This document shows positions 1 through 12,401 of a stretch of 64,000 nucleotides of DNA, one piece after another. A model generated the notes under the pieces. The model did not search any database. It was not told where the DNA came from and was given only the letters and a program-made list of their open reading frames with translations. The position numbers and the translations under genes are program-made. The first letter of the stretch is position 1, and every line of letters starts with the position of its first letter. The DNA is taken from NCBI GenBank assembly GCA_902729315.2, contig LR746272.1, forward strand, positions 10,782,327 through 10,846,326, in the 5' to 3' direction. This stretch comes from Spirodela intermedia (taxonomy: Eukaryota; Streptophyta; Magnoliopsida; Alismatales; Araceae).

Positions 1-3000
1 GGTTTATCATACTACCCAGTTCATCACCCTCATCTAGAGTAGTGCGGTGGGGTTGACAAACGTTGCGGTTGACCGAGGCCCCCGGGTCACACTGAATTTT
101 GTGCAGTCAACCATCAAAGTGTTGCCTCCGAGAGGACGAATGGATATTCATCCTTGTAACTAATTATAAAAAAAAATGATGGAAAGAATGCACGCAAGTT
201 CACGAGTACAGCAAAAAATAATGGGTGGAGGACAAAGCGTCAAGAAGTAGAAATAGTTTGAATAACCATAAAAAATCATTATCTGCAAAATCTTGAGAGA
301 AAACTGGATCGGATATTCTTTATAATTTTAAGGATAAATTTCAAGAAGATGCTAGATCAGGTACACAGATCAGCTTATTCATTTGTCTACATATGAAGAT
401 ACGTGATTCAAACCCCTAAAGGAAATGCCAAATCTTAGAGCAACCTTAAGGACCAGATTGATGGATCAAATCAGGAGATCCATTGCTATGTGAGAACAGC
501 TTTAATGAACTGGATCATCATCATTCCAGAAGCGATATTCCCACATAGTATTTATTTTCTGAAGGTAGAGCCATGGCCATGCAACGTCATATGCTAAAGG
601 AAACGGAATTTCTGGCGCGCATGTGCGAGAACCAACTGAAAGAAGAGGAGCTGTTTAATCGGCTCACCAATGAAAGTCGCCCAACTGAGATTAAAATCTG
701 AATTTAATTGTCACCATGCACTTATGGAAATTGGCCCTTTTTCTTATATGTTAGTTTTCTAAGCGATGAATCTTCTTTTACCTTCTTCAAAATAATAACC
801 TCAAATATTGAGGCTATCATTCCTGGAAGAAAATCCAAGAACTGCATTTTTAAGGCCAAAATTCTTCTTTTACTTTCCAGCATCCAAAAATTATTATCTC
901 CTATCGATCTTTGAAGAGTCATCCTCATCTTATTAAGAATAAAATACCAGATGCATAGGTGTGTTTTCGCTGATAAAGATAAAACAGCTATCTACGATGG
1001 GTAATGCTAAAGGACTAAAATAATATTCATACAAACACCTGAATCCGTCAATCTTCCCAAAAACTTAATGGATTTATGGCATTAAATGAGTACATCATTG
1101 TACAACTTTATCAGGGTTACACTTGGTGACATATTCCGATGTAGATCTCTTCTATACATTAGCCTACCTGATTCATATTTATCGCCATCACATAAAAGAT
1201 CGGTCATCAGCCTCCAAGAGAATTTATTAATAATATTTCCAATTAGAACAGCAGAGTAAATACGAAGACAAATAATAGATGAATCATATGCGGATAATGC
1301 TCACTGGATAACATGTTGCCATTGATGAGAAACAACAGAAGGCTAGTTCTTTAACAGATGAGCGAAAATAGAGGATTTGATCGAAGATAGTATCCTTGGT
1401 GGAAAAGAGGGCAAAAACAACATAGATGTGAGGGATTGGGTTGCTTTGAGGGCAACTGCTGCGGTTGGTGAAACTATTAGAACTCATAGGAATCAGGCAT
1501 TGACATTCTAAGTGAACAGACTAATGGGATAAGACAGCAGAATTATCAAAAAAAGGGGAGACAAATGAAGAGTTCAAGAGAAATTCACCATCCTGTCATA
1601 AACTTTTTTGACGCCCAACTCCGAAAGACTTTATAAAACGCCTGTAAAATGATAGGGACATCAGTGATAATAACAATGTACAACTACAAAATGGAAGAAT
1701 GAACTTCCATTAGAACTCAATTTTATTCTAGGATCTAATTGGCAGTTTCCGTCAGACCATAGTTACTATGCTCAAAATATTCGAAAAAAAATTATAATTG
1801 TATTGATCTCAAACTCGAACTTAGAGCAGGCACGAAGTTCGAATTCATTATTCATTTATGTTGGAATTTTGGAATCATGTACAAAGCTAGCATAATGATA
1901 CGCATACAATTGAAAACTCTGTTGGTTCACAAAATAGCAAATCCCATGGAAAATGAGGTTGCGGGTCCATAAACCTGGCCAGAGAGAATCAGCCGTAGAC
2001 GCAACAATTCTTAGGAACTAGTAACTCTCAAACATGACAAAATGAGCCCAGTAAATTCAGCTGGGATTTGCCAGCGATGATTTCATCTTGGTCAAGATAT
2101 TTTTTACCTGCTCCAACATTTATCGTAAAATCAATTCTTTCACCCAATAAGGGTCCTTTCATGTAAAGAAAAACCGAATACATAACAGTAGTATTTTAGA
2201 TAATCCAAAATGAACGTTGCCATTATGATCATTTATTAACCCATCTTTAGCGGTCTATTAGATTTTTAGATCCATAGCCATGAAAATGAATATCAAATAC
2301 AGAGAGAAATTGAGGTGTTTCTGAAAATAAATCGTTAATAAATAGACGGAATACTGTTTAATGGGTAGCAAATGCATTATGAAGCCAACGAAATACATGG
2401 TACAGGCCTCCATACTGTAATCCCAGGTGGCAGGCAGCACCGCAGGGGAGAAAGATTTGACAATTTGTGCGAAGAGACTGGATGATATTGTGTTTCTCTG
2501 TCTCGTTTCGATTAATATTTTTTTACACTTTAAAAGCGATATATATCATTCATCAAAAGGTTGCGTATTGTGATCACGGAATCATTTAGATATTTATGGC
2601 TACTGAGTTAATAACGAATGCTGCTGCATATATTAGGCTTTTTCTGAATTCTGGATTATGCAATCTCCGTTTCAAAGTAATTGGCTAATTTCTGGATTGG
2701 CTATCAGCCGCATTTATTTCCAAGCAATGGTATAAAGCGTAGTAAGTTTTTAAATGAATGATACTAACATGCGCGCCATTAAACTTACATGAAATCCGGA
2801 AGAAAATATGATTTTAAATTAATGTAGAACATAAAAGTAGACAAGAACTTTGCGAACTTAAAATAATTGGAAACGGAAATTAGCCGCAAGCATACGGCCA
2901 TTTCAAAACGACTTGCAACGGAAAATTGAAAGGGCTAAGACGAGAGTTGAGAGCATCCAGATATTTATAAAACGGGAAAAAAAATCCAACTCCACCGAAC

Positions 3001-3300
3001 CTTCAAAGCCAACTCCTTTTCAATATGTCAGTTACATATCTTAAAAAGTGTTTTTGTCAAACAGTTTGAGATCAAATTTTCACCCCGAAAGCATTCAAAA
3101 CCATCTAAATTTAAAATCGACAGAAACTAGGGTACTGTAAACAAAAAGTGACGGTTCATCAACAACAATGAATAAATATAACGTCTTCAATGATAACCAG
3201 TCAATAGAATCACGTGAAGGCAGGCATAATAACTCAAATCTTCAGTCTTATCCGGCAAGAAGCAGCGAGTCAACGGGATCCGAACAAAAAGAGGGCTGAC
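1..3300. other. AT-rich non-coding stretch, probably the long first intron of the LIKE-COV gene
   Basis: No convincing coding sequence is visible on either strand; the few short open frames look random and match no family I know. The region lies directly downstream (on the minus strand) of an isolated first exon whose donor site is at 3295-3300. I looked for the next conserved LIKE-COV exon, which encodes the first transmembrane block, and did not find it. The simplest reading is intron 1 running off the left edge of the window. Unidentified repeat DNA is the alternative. Confidence 0.4.
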
Positions 3301-3474
3301 CTCGCGCCCGGAGTGGTGGTGGTGGTGATGATGATGATGTGAGGAGGACGAGTTGGAGGCCGACGCTTTGGAATCGGAGTCTTCAGCCGGATCCCCCTCC
3401 ACTGGGATTAGCAGCTCCCGATCTCTCTCCCTCTCTCTGCTTCCCATTGGAATCAACGACTTCTCGTCGCCCAT
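3301..3474 (-). CDS. LCV: LIKE-COV (continuous vascular ring) family protein, first exon only
   Basis: This looks like the amino-terminal exon of a LIKE-COV membrane protein, a DUF502 family related to Arabidopsis COV1, which affects vascular patterning. The start ATG is at 3474 on the minus strand. The 58-codon exon encodes an MGDEKSLIPMG start, an RELLIPV motif, a Ser-rich linker, nine consecutive histidines and the ending SGRE. It then meets a GTCAGC donor at 3300-3295 in phase 0, where relatives continue with the ETFSKV block. The histidine run is encoded by a CAT/CAC repeat at about 3313-3340. No transmembrane exon is present in the window, so only the cytosolic N-terminus is seen. The gene is head to head with the dynein light chain gene 1.17 kb away. 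Family assignment rests on N-terminal similarity remembered for this family, so it is moderate; a chance open frame is the alternative. Confidence 0.55.
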
Positions 3475-4646
3475 AAGCCACCTTTCCCGTCGCCCCCCGT
3501 CTTAACCCCCCTTCCCTCCCTCTCCCTATCCTCAGAAGACCGACGATCGGCGTGGAGGCACGGCGTCTTCAGCCGTTTCACCTGTAAACATTAAAGATGC
3601 GCAGGAAAAACGATGAGGAGCTTCGAGGGCGGGGAAGGCATGAGAGAGACTGAGGAAGAAACTGTAGGAGTTTTCTTCTTTCCTTCCTTATCTGCCCTCG
3701 CGGAAACGCAGAAAAGAAACGGCGAGGTAGGATATTTATCAATAATTCCCTACTTTTTAAATAACTAACATTCTAGGCCCCAATTCTCTTATATCTACGA
3801 TAACGGACGATGATGCTGACACGCTGGCTTTGACCTCATTATATTCTGTGGTTTATCACTCCGCGTATTTCTCGAATCAGTTCACGCGATGATGACGTGT
3901 GACCGGGGTGGAAATTACATAAAAATACTCAGACTTTCATATTTTATATTGTTTCACCATCAAAGGAATTTAAATTTCGCACGGGCTTTATGAACATGTC
4001 CCACAATTATTCTTTACATCCCAAACTTTTATGGGCCTTGGGCCGGCAGCGTGGGCCCAAGTCCCCATCAGCGATCGGCTGTCGCGACTGCCCGGTCCGC
4101 TCGGATATCGGAGTCCGTCACCGTCTTGCGGCGTCGCAGATATTTACGGTCTACGTGTCGCACCGACGCCGGAAAAAGCGATTCAATTTAATATTATAAA
4201 TTCATACTTATCTTGGAGAAATTAGATTTTTGCGCCCAAGGGACGGGCCGGAGAATTTCCCGATCAGACGGCGAGGGGGACGGCCGTCAGAAAACGTGTG
4301 CTTGTTGGGCCTTCACGCGGTCCGTTGAAATTACCGTTGAAAAATATCAACCCCACCCGCCCCCCAAAAAAAAATTACTGGATGATAAAAAATCCGGTTT
4401 AAAATGACCGTCTTAGCGGTCAGGTCTGGAAGGCGGAGCTGCCCAACTGGCGGCCTCTGAGACAAGGTGGGAGCCTCCGCCATATCCAGAAAGCTTGCTT
4501 TTTTACCCTCCTCCAGAGACCGAGGGGGAGAGAGAGTGTGTACTTTTCGCCGCTCTCTCTCTCTCTCTCTCTATTTAGGGGAAGCGGTCGTTGCAGTTGA
4601 TTACCGAGGTCTCCGGGGGAGGGGAAAGGAAACGGTGAGGGAGAAG
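3475..4646. promoter_or_regulatory. Intergenic region between divergent LCV and DLC genes
   Basis: This 1.17-kb interval separates two start codons that point away from each other, so it should hold both promoters and 5' leaders. The leader next to the dynein light chain gene ends in a CT microsatellite at about 4553-4572. No gene is visible; short open frames at 3990-4400 have no recognisable similarity. Confidence 0.45.
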
Positions 4647-5069
4647 ATGTTGGAGGGTAAGGCGATGGTGGAGGACACAGACATGCCGATCAAGATGCAG
4701 GTGCAGGCCATGTCGGCGGCGTCGTACGCGCTGGACCTCTTCGACGTCTCCGACTGCAAGAGCATCGCCGCTCACATCAAAAAGGTTCACTCCGATCCCT
4801 CCTCCGTGCCCCCTTGCCGGTGGCGCCGCCGCCTTCGTCCTCCCAGATCGAGAGGGAGAGATGTTCCGGCCTGCCGTCGTCTGCCCTAAGTAAGGCGTTG
4901 CCCCCTTCCTGGTTGATCTGAGCAGGAATTCGACAAGATATACGGGCCGGGTTGGCAGTGCGTCGTGGGCTCCAACTTCGGCTGCTTCTTCACCCACACC
5001 AAGGGGACCTTCATCTATTTTCGCCTGGAGACCCTCAACTTCCTCATCTTCAAAGGCGCCGCCGCTTGA
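4647..5069 (+). CDS. LC8-type dynein light chain
   Basis: Two exons, 4647-4784 and 4926-5069, give a 93-residue protein of normal LC8 size. Exon 1 starts MLEGKAMVEDTDMPIKMQ and ends HIKK at a GT donor in phase 0. Exon 2 opens EFDKIYGPGWQC and contains VVGSNFGCFFTHTKGTFIYF (about residues 59-78), the conserved beta-strand dimer interface and ligand groove of LC8. It ends in LIFKGAAA. LC8 proteins are small homodimeric hubs that bind short linear motifs. Flowering plants lack dynein heavy chains, so the role here must be dynein-independent. The start was chosen because it begins the conserved N-terminus; the frame stays open upstream but is unlike the family. The 5' leader has a CT repeat. Both splice junctions and the full fold length are present, so the call is strong. 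Confidence 0.9.
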
Positions 5070-5332
5070 AGCTGTGGCGTAGGCCCTACGGGTTCCTCTG
5101 TATCTACTCCCTTCAGCAGTCTCCATGGTTTCCTCTTCTTCCTTCTCCTCTTACCTCTTACCTTCCGCTCGAGGATCTGGTGCTGGTCGGTACCAAATAC
5201 CCATGATCCCGAGAAACCCATTCGGATTTCGTCCTGTGCATCCCACTTTAGAAGGATAAATCTGATCCAGCAGGAGACGTTTGCTCAGAAAGAGGCGTCA
5301 GGGAACCCATAACAGGGCGCTTCCCCCCTCTG

Positions 5333-5376
<44 letters not shown>

Positions 5377-5708
5377 TTGAAAACTAGGTAATATTAGATC
5401 TCTTCGCATCTGATGTCCATACGAGGATCCCAGACGCGTGGATGGGTTTGCGCTCTTCTGAGCTATCAACCTCACATTGAAGAGGCACGAGGATACCCGA
5501 CACATAGGTCAACGATTTCGGATTTGAATGCCCCATTCTTCGGATTTATCTTTCCTGATCATTCATTCATCTGAAGACGATGAATTATTCAGAACCAAGT
5601 ACTCGTTAATGGCAATCGAGATCCCACATCGAGAAATAGTTCTTCTCCGGCACCATGCAGAAGCAGAACCAGAATCTCAGAACCCTAGTAATGGAAAGGG
5701 TCCGGCCG
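5070..5708. other. DLC 3' flank and intergenic DNA with CT microsatellite
   Basis: This stretch follows the dynein light chain stop codon and should include its 3' UTR. It contains an uninterrupted CT repeat at about 5335-5372. No gene is supported; the open frames here are short and low complexity. Confidence 0.5.
5335..5372. repeat. (CT)n microsatellite
   Basis: Uninterrupted CT run downstream of the dynein light chain gene. Confidence 0.95.
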
Positions 5709-5994
5709 TCAGAGCACGGGGGTCAAGAGCGGCCTGTTAAGGACGTGGGCCTCGAGGTGGCCGAGTACCAGGTCCGTCATGTCCTTGCGGGTCTCCCACG
5801 TCCCGCTGCCCACATGGGACAGCAGCACCACGTTGTCCAAGGCGAAGAGCTCCTCCGGCACGGAGGGCTCTCTCTCGAACACATCCAGGCCGGCGCCGCC
5901 CAGCCGGCCCTCCCGCAGCGGCGGCACAAGCTGGGCTTCGTCTACGTGCCCGCCGCGAGCGATGTTAATGAGGACGCCCTGGGGACCCAGCGCG
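5709..5994 (-). pseudogene. Truncated 3' fragment of an HPR2-like hydroxyacid dehydrogenase (fragment 1)
   Basis: The minus strand encodes the last 94 or so residues of the reductase found intact just to the right. It runs from [19 protein letters not shown] through [16 protein letters not shown] and [16 protein letters not shown] to LLTPVL and a stop. The catalytic Arg, Glu and His positions are present. The Rossmann-fold GxGxxG half and all of exon 1 are missing, and similarity stops abruptly at about 5994 where LTR-like sequence begins. Without the cofactor-binding region it cannot make a working enzyme. Its C-terminal LTPVL is the normal family ending, whereas neighbouring gene A has lost it. 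Confidence 0.85.
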
Positions 5995-6000
5995 ATGAAA

Positions 6001-6262
6001 TGGATGTGTTCTATCAAATGGGTAATCTCCTTTCCACCTTCCTTCTTGCCGGCCCTCCTTATGAGCTTCTCTTGAGTTTGTCTATCAAATCTTTGATCAT
6101 TAGTACCGTTGCTCCCTCTGAGGTCACCCTCCAGTTGGTTAGTCGTTTGCTTCCAGTCCACCTGTTGGTGAGGCCCATTATTTTCCTGAGCCCATATGCC
6201 ACTAACGTCTCTTATTCAACTGTTGGTACTGGGTCGTGTGGCTACTGAGCCCATTATCAATG
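6001..6262 (-). mobile_element. Partial LTR remnant of the same Ty3/gypsy family as at 18.8-20.9 kb
   Basis: This segment resembles the second half of the LTRs at 18765-19229 and 20486-20870. Shared landmarks include a CCACCTTCCTTCTTGCC block, a CCCTCTGAGGTCACC block and a GGTACTGGGTC-TGTGGCTACTGAGCCC end. The LTR start and the whole internal region are absent here. The remnant sits between the reductase fragment and reductase gene A, in the same position as the larger element in the second cluster. Boundaries are approximate because similarity is imperfect. Confidence 0.7.
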
Positions 6263-6329
6263 CGTGAAAGTAGACCAGCAGGTTAACTTATAGCTGGGGA
6301 GGGCCCATGGACCGAACTGTTCAGCCCAA

Positions 6330-8487
6330 TCAACGAGACCAACCGTCAGAGCACGGGGTCAAGAGCGGCATGTTGAGGGCGTGGGCCTCGAGGTTGCCGA
6401 GTACCAGGTCCGCCATATCCTTGCGGGTCTCCCACGTCCCGCTGCCCACATGGGGCAGCAGCACCACGTTGTCCAAGGCGAAGAGCTCCTCCGGCACAGA
6501 GGGCTCCCTCTCGAAAACATCCAGGCCGGCGCCCCCCAGCCGGCCCTCCCGCAGCGCCGGCACAAGCTGGGCTTCGTCTACGTGCCCGCCGCGAGCGATG
6601 TTGATGAGAACGCCCTGGGGACCCAGCGCGTCGATAACCTCGCGGTCGACGATGTGCCGGGTCTCCGCTGTCAGCGCGCAGGCGACGACGAGAACCTGGC
6701 AATTGGCGGCGAGATCGACCACCCTCGGGAAGAACTTGTAGCCCACGCCGAGCTTCTCCGACCTCGCGAAGTAGCTGATGGGGCACCCGAAAGCTTCCGC
6801 CCGTTTCGCGATGGCCAGCCCGATTCTGCCGAGGCCCACGATGCCCACCGACTTGCCGCTGAACTGCATGCAGCCAAAGAACACAGATCATCCTCAACAA
6901 TTCTCTTCCCTCCCCACCCGGCCATTAAACAGCCATTTCATCATGCTATGGACGGTCTCAATGAACTAATCATCAATCACAGAGGATTCATCGTAAAGCA
7001 ATTCATCTTCTTGTTCTTGTCACCAATCGTCAACGCCAAGGACCCTCTCAACCTTCAGCAGCCCAGTATCTGCTGCCACAGGCTCCTACCTACCTGCTTA
7101 TGATATAACTGAGCAGTCTTCGCATCTTTTGATTAAACTTTAAAAATATTAAAAAAATATCAGTTTAGTTGCAATGACAAAGTTGTGAAGAGAGATTGTT
7201 CCTTTGGGGAATTGGGGAGATGGGAAATGCCATGAACTCCTCTCCCCAATCAAGACGACCGCTAGAATGAAAGAATCATACTGTGGATGAATGAAAGCCA
7301 GGACTTTTTCGGTAAGCACACTAATAAAGATGAAGGATCTCCGACTGACCTCTACTATCTTTCACCCATATAGCTTATAAAAATACTATGATTAGTTGCT
7401 CAATTTACATCCCACGTAGACCTGATCTTTTCAAGAGCAAATCCTCCGTAGAAAATCTTGCTTAGAACGATCTCCATCCCGGAATCCCCGCCCAATGCAT
7501 CTTAGAGGTGTTCAGAGAGCCTCCATATCATTTCATCTGAAGGTTGATACACCTCTCTACTTCCACAAATTGATAGTCAGTGAGCATAAAACGCAGGCAT
7601 CCCCACCTCTCCTCCGTCCTGGCTTCATACTAATCTTAACCTTTCCAAAGATGTCTGATGGAGAAAACCCTAATCCACGCAGCCCAAAATTCTGGGATGA
7701 AAAATCTTGAACAGAATCTTAGCCAATGATAGTGTCTGCATACTATAACTGATGTTGTTTCCACAGGGATTTCTAACGCAGAACTGTAATGATCGAAGGT
7801 CGGGAACTGTAAGAATCTCACAGCCCCAACTATGGAAACGGCTATTCGAAGATTCATCAATCCTCATAGAAAAAATCATATATGAGAAAAAAAACTCTTG
7901 TTTCATGACCGCGATCGCCTCTTGGAAGAGAGAAATAGAGCAATAAATGCAAATAATTGGCGTTTGATTAAAAAGGGCACAAAAACAGGAGACGGAGATT
8001 AGCGAGGAAGATTATAGGAGAGGAGAAAGAAACGCCAGATCCAGATGAGCCTTACCTTGGACGTCAACTCGAAATCCCCATTCGTTTTCCACGCGCCGCT
8101 GCGGACGTAGCGGTCTGAGACGCAAATCTTCCGCAGGACGGCGATGGCGAGGCCGATCGCGAGGTCCGCCACGTCCTCCGTGAGCACATCGGGGGTGTTG
8201 GTGACCCGAATCCCCCTCTCCCTGCACTTCTCAAGGTCCACCTTATCTAGTCCCACACTGAAGGATGCAACGATCTCCAGCCCCGGGAGCGCCTCGATGG
8301 TCTCGGCGTCGGCTCCCACGATGGCATTCCCCACGACGGCGCGGATTGCCTGGGAGTGGGACCGCAGGAACTCCATCCGCTTCTCCGGCGGCGACTCCCA
8401 TAGACGGAAGAGCTTGAAGCGCTTGTCGAGCTTCTCCTCGAGGTACGAGTCCATGGGGTAGGTGAGAAGGACCCCAAGTGTCCCCAT
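6330..8487 (-). CDS. HPR2: Hydroxypyruvate/hydroxyphenylpyruvate reductase, gene A (altered C-terminus)
   Basis: A D-2-hydroxyacid dehydrogenase of the HPR2/HPPR group, expected to reduce hydroxypyruvate, glyoxylate or 4-hydroxyphenylpyruvate with NAD(P)H in the cytosol. Exons on the minus strand are 8487-8056 (144 codons) and 6863-6330; a 1,192-bp intron falls between TSK and FSGK in phase 0. Exon 1 is the substrate lid half, with [11 protein letters not shown] and [18 protein letters not shown]. Exon 2 has the GLGRIG dinucleotide motif (residues 154-159) and the catalytic set R235, E264 and H282. One base missing in the G-run at about 6354-6357 replaces the normal LLTPVL ending with TPCSDGWSR, giving 321 residues against about 313 in the family. 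The start at MGTLGVLL matches relatives. An in-frame upstream ATG at 8562 would add 25 Arg-rich residues, but that frame is broken in gene B, so I did not use it. Confidence 0.85.
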
Positions 8488-8740
8488 CCCTGCGGCGGCC
8501 CTCCGGCTGCCGTAGCGGCGGAAGAGGGCGGAGCAGAAGCTTTGGAAGTAGGGGGGCCTCATCTACACCTTTGGTTGCGAGCTCGCCTTGAATCTGCTCC
8601 TTTAATTTCGCCACGTGGCGTGTGATCTAATCCATCAATCCAACGGTCCAAATGCGGCGACCAATGACAGCCGGCATAACCGCCAACGTCCCCTTCTCCC
8701 ACGTCAACGATTCTTCCACAGCCGCGCATGTGAGTGCCCA

Positions 8741-11700
8741 CATACAGAATTAATATTAAAATAAGGACCGATCTATAAAATAAAATTTTAAAATATTAAA
8801 GTCATAAAATTTATCCAAAATACTAGATGTTATCATTTTAAAAGTATAAATAACTCTTAATTATAGTTAAAAATATTTGACACACTTATCATTGACTTAA
8901 TCCAATGAGTGTTGACCCTACTCAAGTGATTGGAAAGATCTTATTCTCTCACCCTATTCATTTTGTGTACTTGAGAGGGTGTCATGGGTCTAAAGAAGAG
9001 TTTATATTTTTTTCTTTTGCCTCGAAACCAACCTTGATCGCCCTTGACACTACCAAACAATCTCACCATGTTACAGTGTCGAAGAATTTCTTTATCAATG
9101 AAGTGTTCTTTTCTCTTAGGAATAAATTAGGAAAAGATGATGCTCTGCTTGTACCACTGTGCCTAAATCCTATTTATAGAGGAGGTTTATTCTTTCATTT
9201 GTGTCATGACACCCACTTATATCTACAAGTGACACCTTTATTATAACATGCATAGAATAGGCAAATTATGACAAAAAAAATGTACAACATTCTTTCTTTT
9301 AACATTTATTGTCACATGCACGAAATATAATGTGTTGTTTATAGGTAAAGAATGTGGTCCTCTATACATAGAAGCATTGACCTTATGAGTCACACATAAG
9401 TAAATTATGATAATTATATTATTGTTTAACAATTATTATTCGCTAAGGATGTATAAAGATATAAAGATATAGAGACCTATGTTTGGTCTTATCTGGTGTG
9501 TTAGTGAGACAAAGTGAAGCACGCTAAAGTGATAATGACATTGAAGTCACTCATTACCAATTTATCACTTATCAAAAGAGTCTACTTAGAACCAAGCAAT
9601 TACCAATTTCTCACTTATCACAAGAGTCTACTAATTTATCACTGATCACAAGTGTCTACCTAGAACTTTGCAGTATCTCTTGATGAGATCCTCAAATTAT
9701 CAAAAAGACTCCCTCACCACTTGAGGAGATAATAGGTGTGACAATATAACCCAAATCACTTGCCTCTATTGATCTCCTTGTAGTCTAAAATCTGATCAAT
9801 TGGGTATTCAAATTAGGTGCCCATCAAAGGTAGTGTACATTAGGAGTGATTCTGCTTCGTATCCTCATCATCTCCATGATAAGATTTCTATAGAGAAATA
9901 TAGAAGATGTAGTAAATCATCAAGCTTCGTGATAGATAGAGATGCTTCATCAATCATCCAACCTTGTCCGCAATATCGAATGACCCATCATACCTAAGAA
10001 ACAAAACTCATGACATTTAGATTCTTTGAGACTCATGTACACCTCCAAAGAAATGCATCACATTGTTGTCAAACTTGAAACTCTATGTTTGTGTCAACCT
10101 GATCCACATACTTTTTCATCTAACACATTGCGTGTATTGGTACTTCATGCATGTCTTTAGAGTGCATATCATGTCTGCACAAAATAATATGTGACAAAAT
10201 AGTGTGGTACAAAATAACGTGCATATCTATTTCACTTGTTTTGATAGCATCAATGAGTACATACATATTGTGAACTTGGATAGTAACTATCTATCACCAA
10301 ACTATGATGCAAATTGTAGAAAAATTATATCATGTCAAGAAGCTTAACTCAATTCTAATAAGTTGTCACCACATAATGCTAAAGATATTACAAGTTTTTT
10401 ATATGTTCATCATTAGATGAAAACTCATAGAAAACTTTAGTTGAGGTTTAAAAATCATAAAGAGTATAGACCACAAATATTAAATAGAGGTCACAATCGC
10501 CAATAATTTTCTAAGAAATCCCTCAGATATGCTCTACATTTGTGAGGAAAAACTAATGCACCTACCATGTTGAACTCTATTCGTGTCAACTTGAATACTA
10601 GATACTTAACAATCAAGTCCATAGAAATAAATTCTCATAGTCAACTTAGAATGGATGTTGACAGCATACCTACAACTTTCACTATTATCTTATTTTACTA
10701 ACATAGATATTAATATCATAGTCCATGTGAGGTGAATAATGATTATATGATAGTAATGTGAACATACACTACTAAGTCATGTGTCATATGTACAACACAT
10801 GGTGTATCTCTTATAGAAGACACTACCCAACCTATTTACATATGACACATTTATTACTCACACATGACACATTCAATTGCTTCTCATGTACATATCAAAT
10901 ACCATTCTCTAGCTAGAAGTGATGTGTTTTTCGCCACACATTACATCAAGTGTTTTACCTCATCACTATAGTGCAATAGTGACAATTTAGATCTCCTTTA
11001 ACATATTATCTTTGTGTTGACAAGATGTAGTTGTCTTCCTCTCATGTGCCATTGCCTATCAACTCTCAAAAGTGATTAGATGACCTTCTAGTATTAAGAT
11101 GTCATAGTTGTTAAATCATAGGCACCTATGTACTTCCTAAAGGTTATACTAAAGTAATAAAATCATAACACATACTCATTAGTGATCGTCTTTTATAATA
11201 TTTAAAATAGTTATTGAATTCAATTAATTCATACTTTGAACATGTTTTCTTCTTTAATAAATTAGTCATAGACACTACCAACTTATAGTAATCTTTGAGA
11301 AACTTTGAATTATAGTTATGTTCAAAAATGACCCAAACTTTAAGACATAAATGAGTGTTCAGCAATCTTGTATTACCTAAATTTTTGTTTAATTCATTTG
11401 AAAGTTGTTACGTCTCACTACATGAGTAAAGAGTGTGATGCGTGACGAGGAGGTCAAAAGAGATCCCCTTAACAAGAACTACACAATTGTCTTTAGAGTC
11501 AACTTAAATTAGAACTTTTAGGATTTAATATCTCGATGATCTTGCAATTTTAGGAGAATTGGGATTGTTAATTACATATTAGGGTATTTAATTCAAAAAA
11601 TTAGACAAGGCTTCTCAACTAAGATTTGGACCACCAATCTCACACACAAAGATGACTATCTTATATATCTCACAAATTCTAAGAGAAAATATTTTTAAAA

Positions 11701-12340
11701 AATAATCATCAACTACACAAGAAATTGAAAATCAACACACCTTTGCAATGAAGATTCTTAACTCTAAAAGATTCTTATTTTGCTGGAATTCCTCAAGCCT
11801 TATTAGAGATTTTCCCATTTAATATAAAGAATTGGTGAAGAGAAGGGAGGCAATGAAGAAGGAGAGACAAGATTCAAATGGCTCAAATTAGTGATAGACT
11901 AGTGCATTTTGAAATAATGGATTGTTTGAGCTAGGTATATATGATCTATGTAAATAATTAAATAAATAACCAGAATGGGGGGAAGCGAATTAAGGCAACG
12001 ATGGGAGAACCGATGGGGGAAGAAATAAATAATAATAAGAGAAAGGGACGGAGTGAGAGAAGGGGGGAATCGGGAGTGTTGGTGGGAGAAAAAGAAGATG
12101 GGGTTTTGCAGCAACAACAAAAGAGAAAAAGGAGAGGGTTTTATGATGGGGCGGACAGTGAGGAGGTGAAATGATAGTGACGAGATGGATGGCAAGGAGG
12201 CAAAAAGGCAGTGACAATAAGAGAAAGAAAAGGTGGCTAATGACATGGTAGTTGACTAGGAGACGGAATAATAGCGACATCAAGAGAGAGGAAAGATAGG
12301 GCTGACAATGAAATGAAAAGATGATGAAGTGGGAAAAGAG
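8741..12340. other. AT-rich repeat-like intergenic DNA, no gene supported
   Basis: About 3.6 kb of AT-rich sequence with short, low-complexity open frames on both strands. A small imperfect tandem repeat lies at about 9554-9660. A purine-rich stretch at 11990-12300 gives long but meaningless Ser/Leu/Phe-rich minus-strand frames. It ends at the LTR of the copia element. It is probably old transposon debris, but I could not identify coding domains in it. Confidence 0.5.
9554..9660. repeat. Imperfect tandem repeat, about three units
   Basis: Three degenerate copies of a unit resembling ACCAATTTATCACTTATCA followed by an AGAGTCTACT-like end are seen in succession. Units vary in length by several bases. 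No coding potential is associated. Confidence 0.6.
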
Positions 12341-12369
12341 TGTGAATGGTAAAGCCATCTAATTATGGG

Positions 12370-12401
<32 letters not shown>

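Noticed and set aside
4575-5126. 183-residue minus-strand frame over the dynein light chain gene
   Set aside because: Antisense shadow across exons and intron of a clearly conserved gene.
6381-7103. 240-residue plus-strand frame over reductase gene A
   Set aside because: Antisense shadow of GC-rich exon 2; the minus strand has the catalytic motifs and splice sites.
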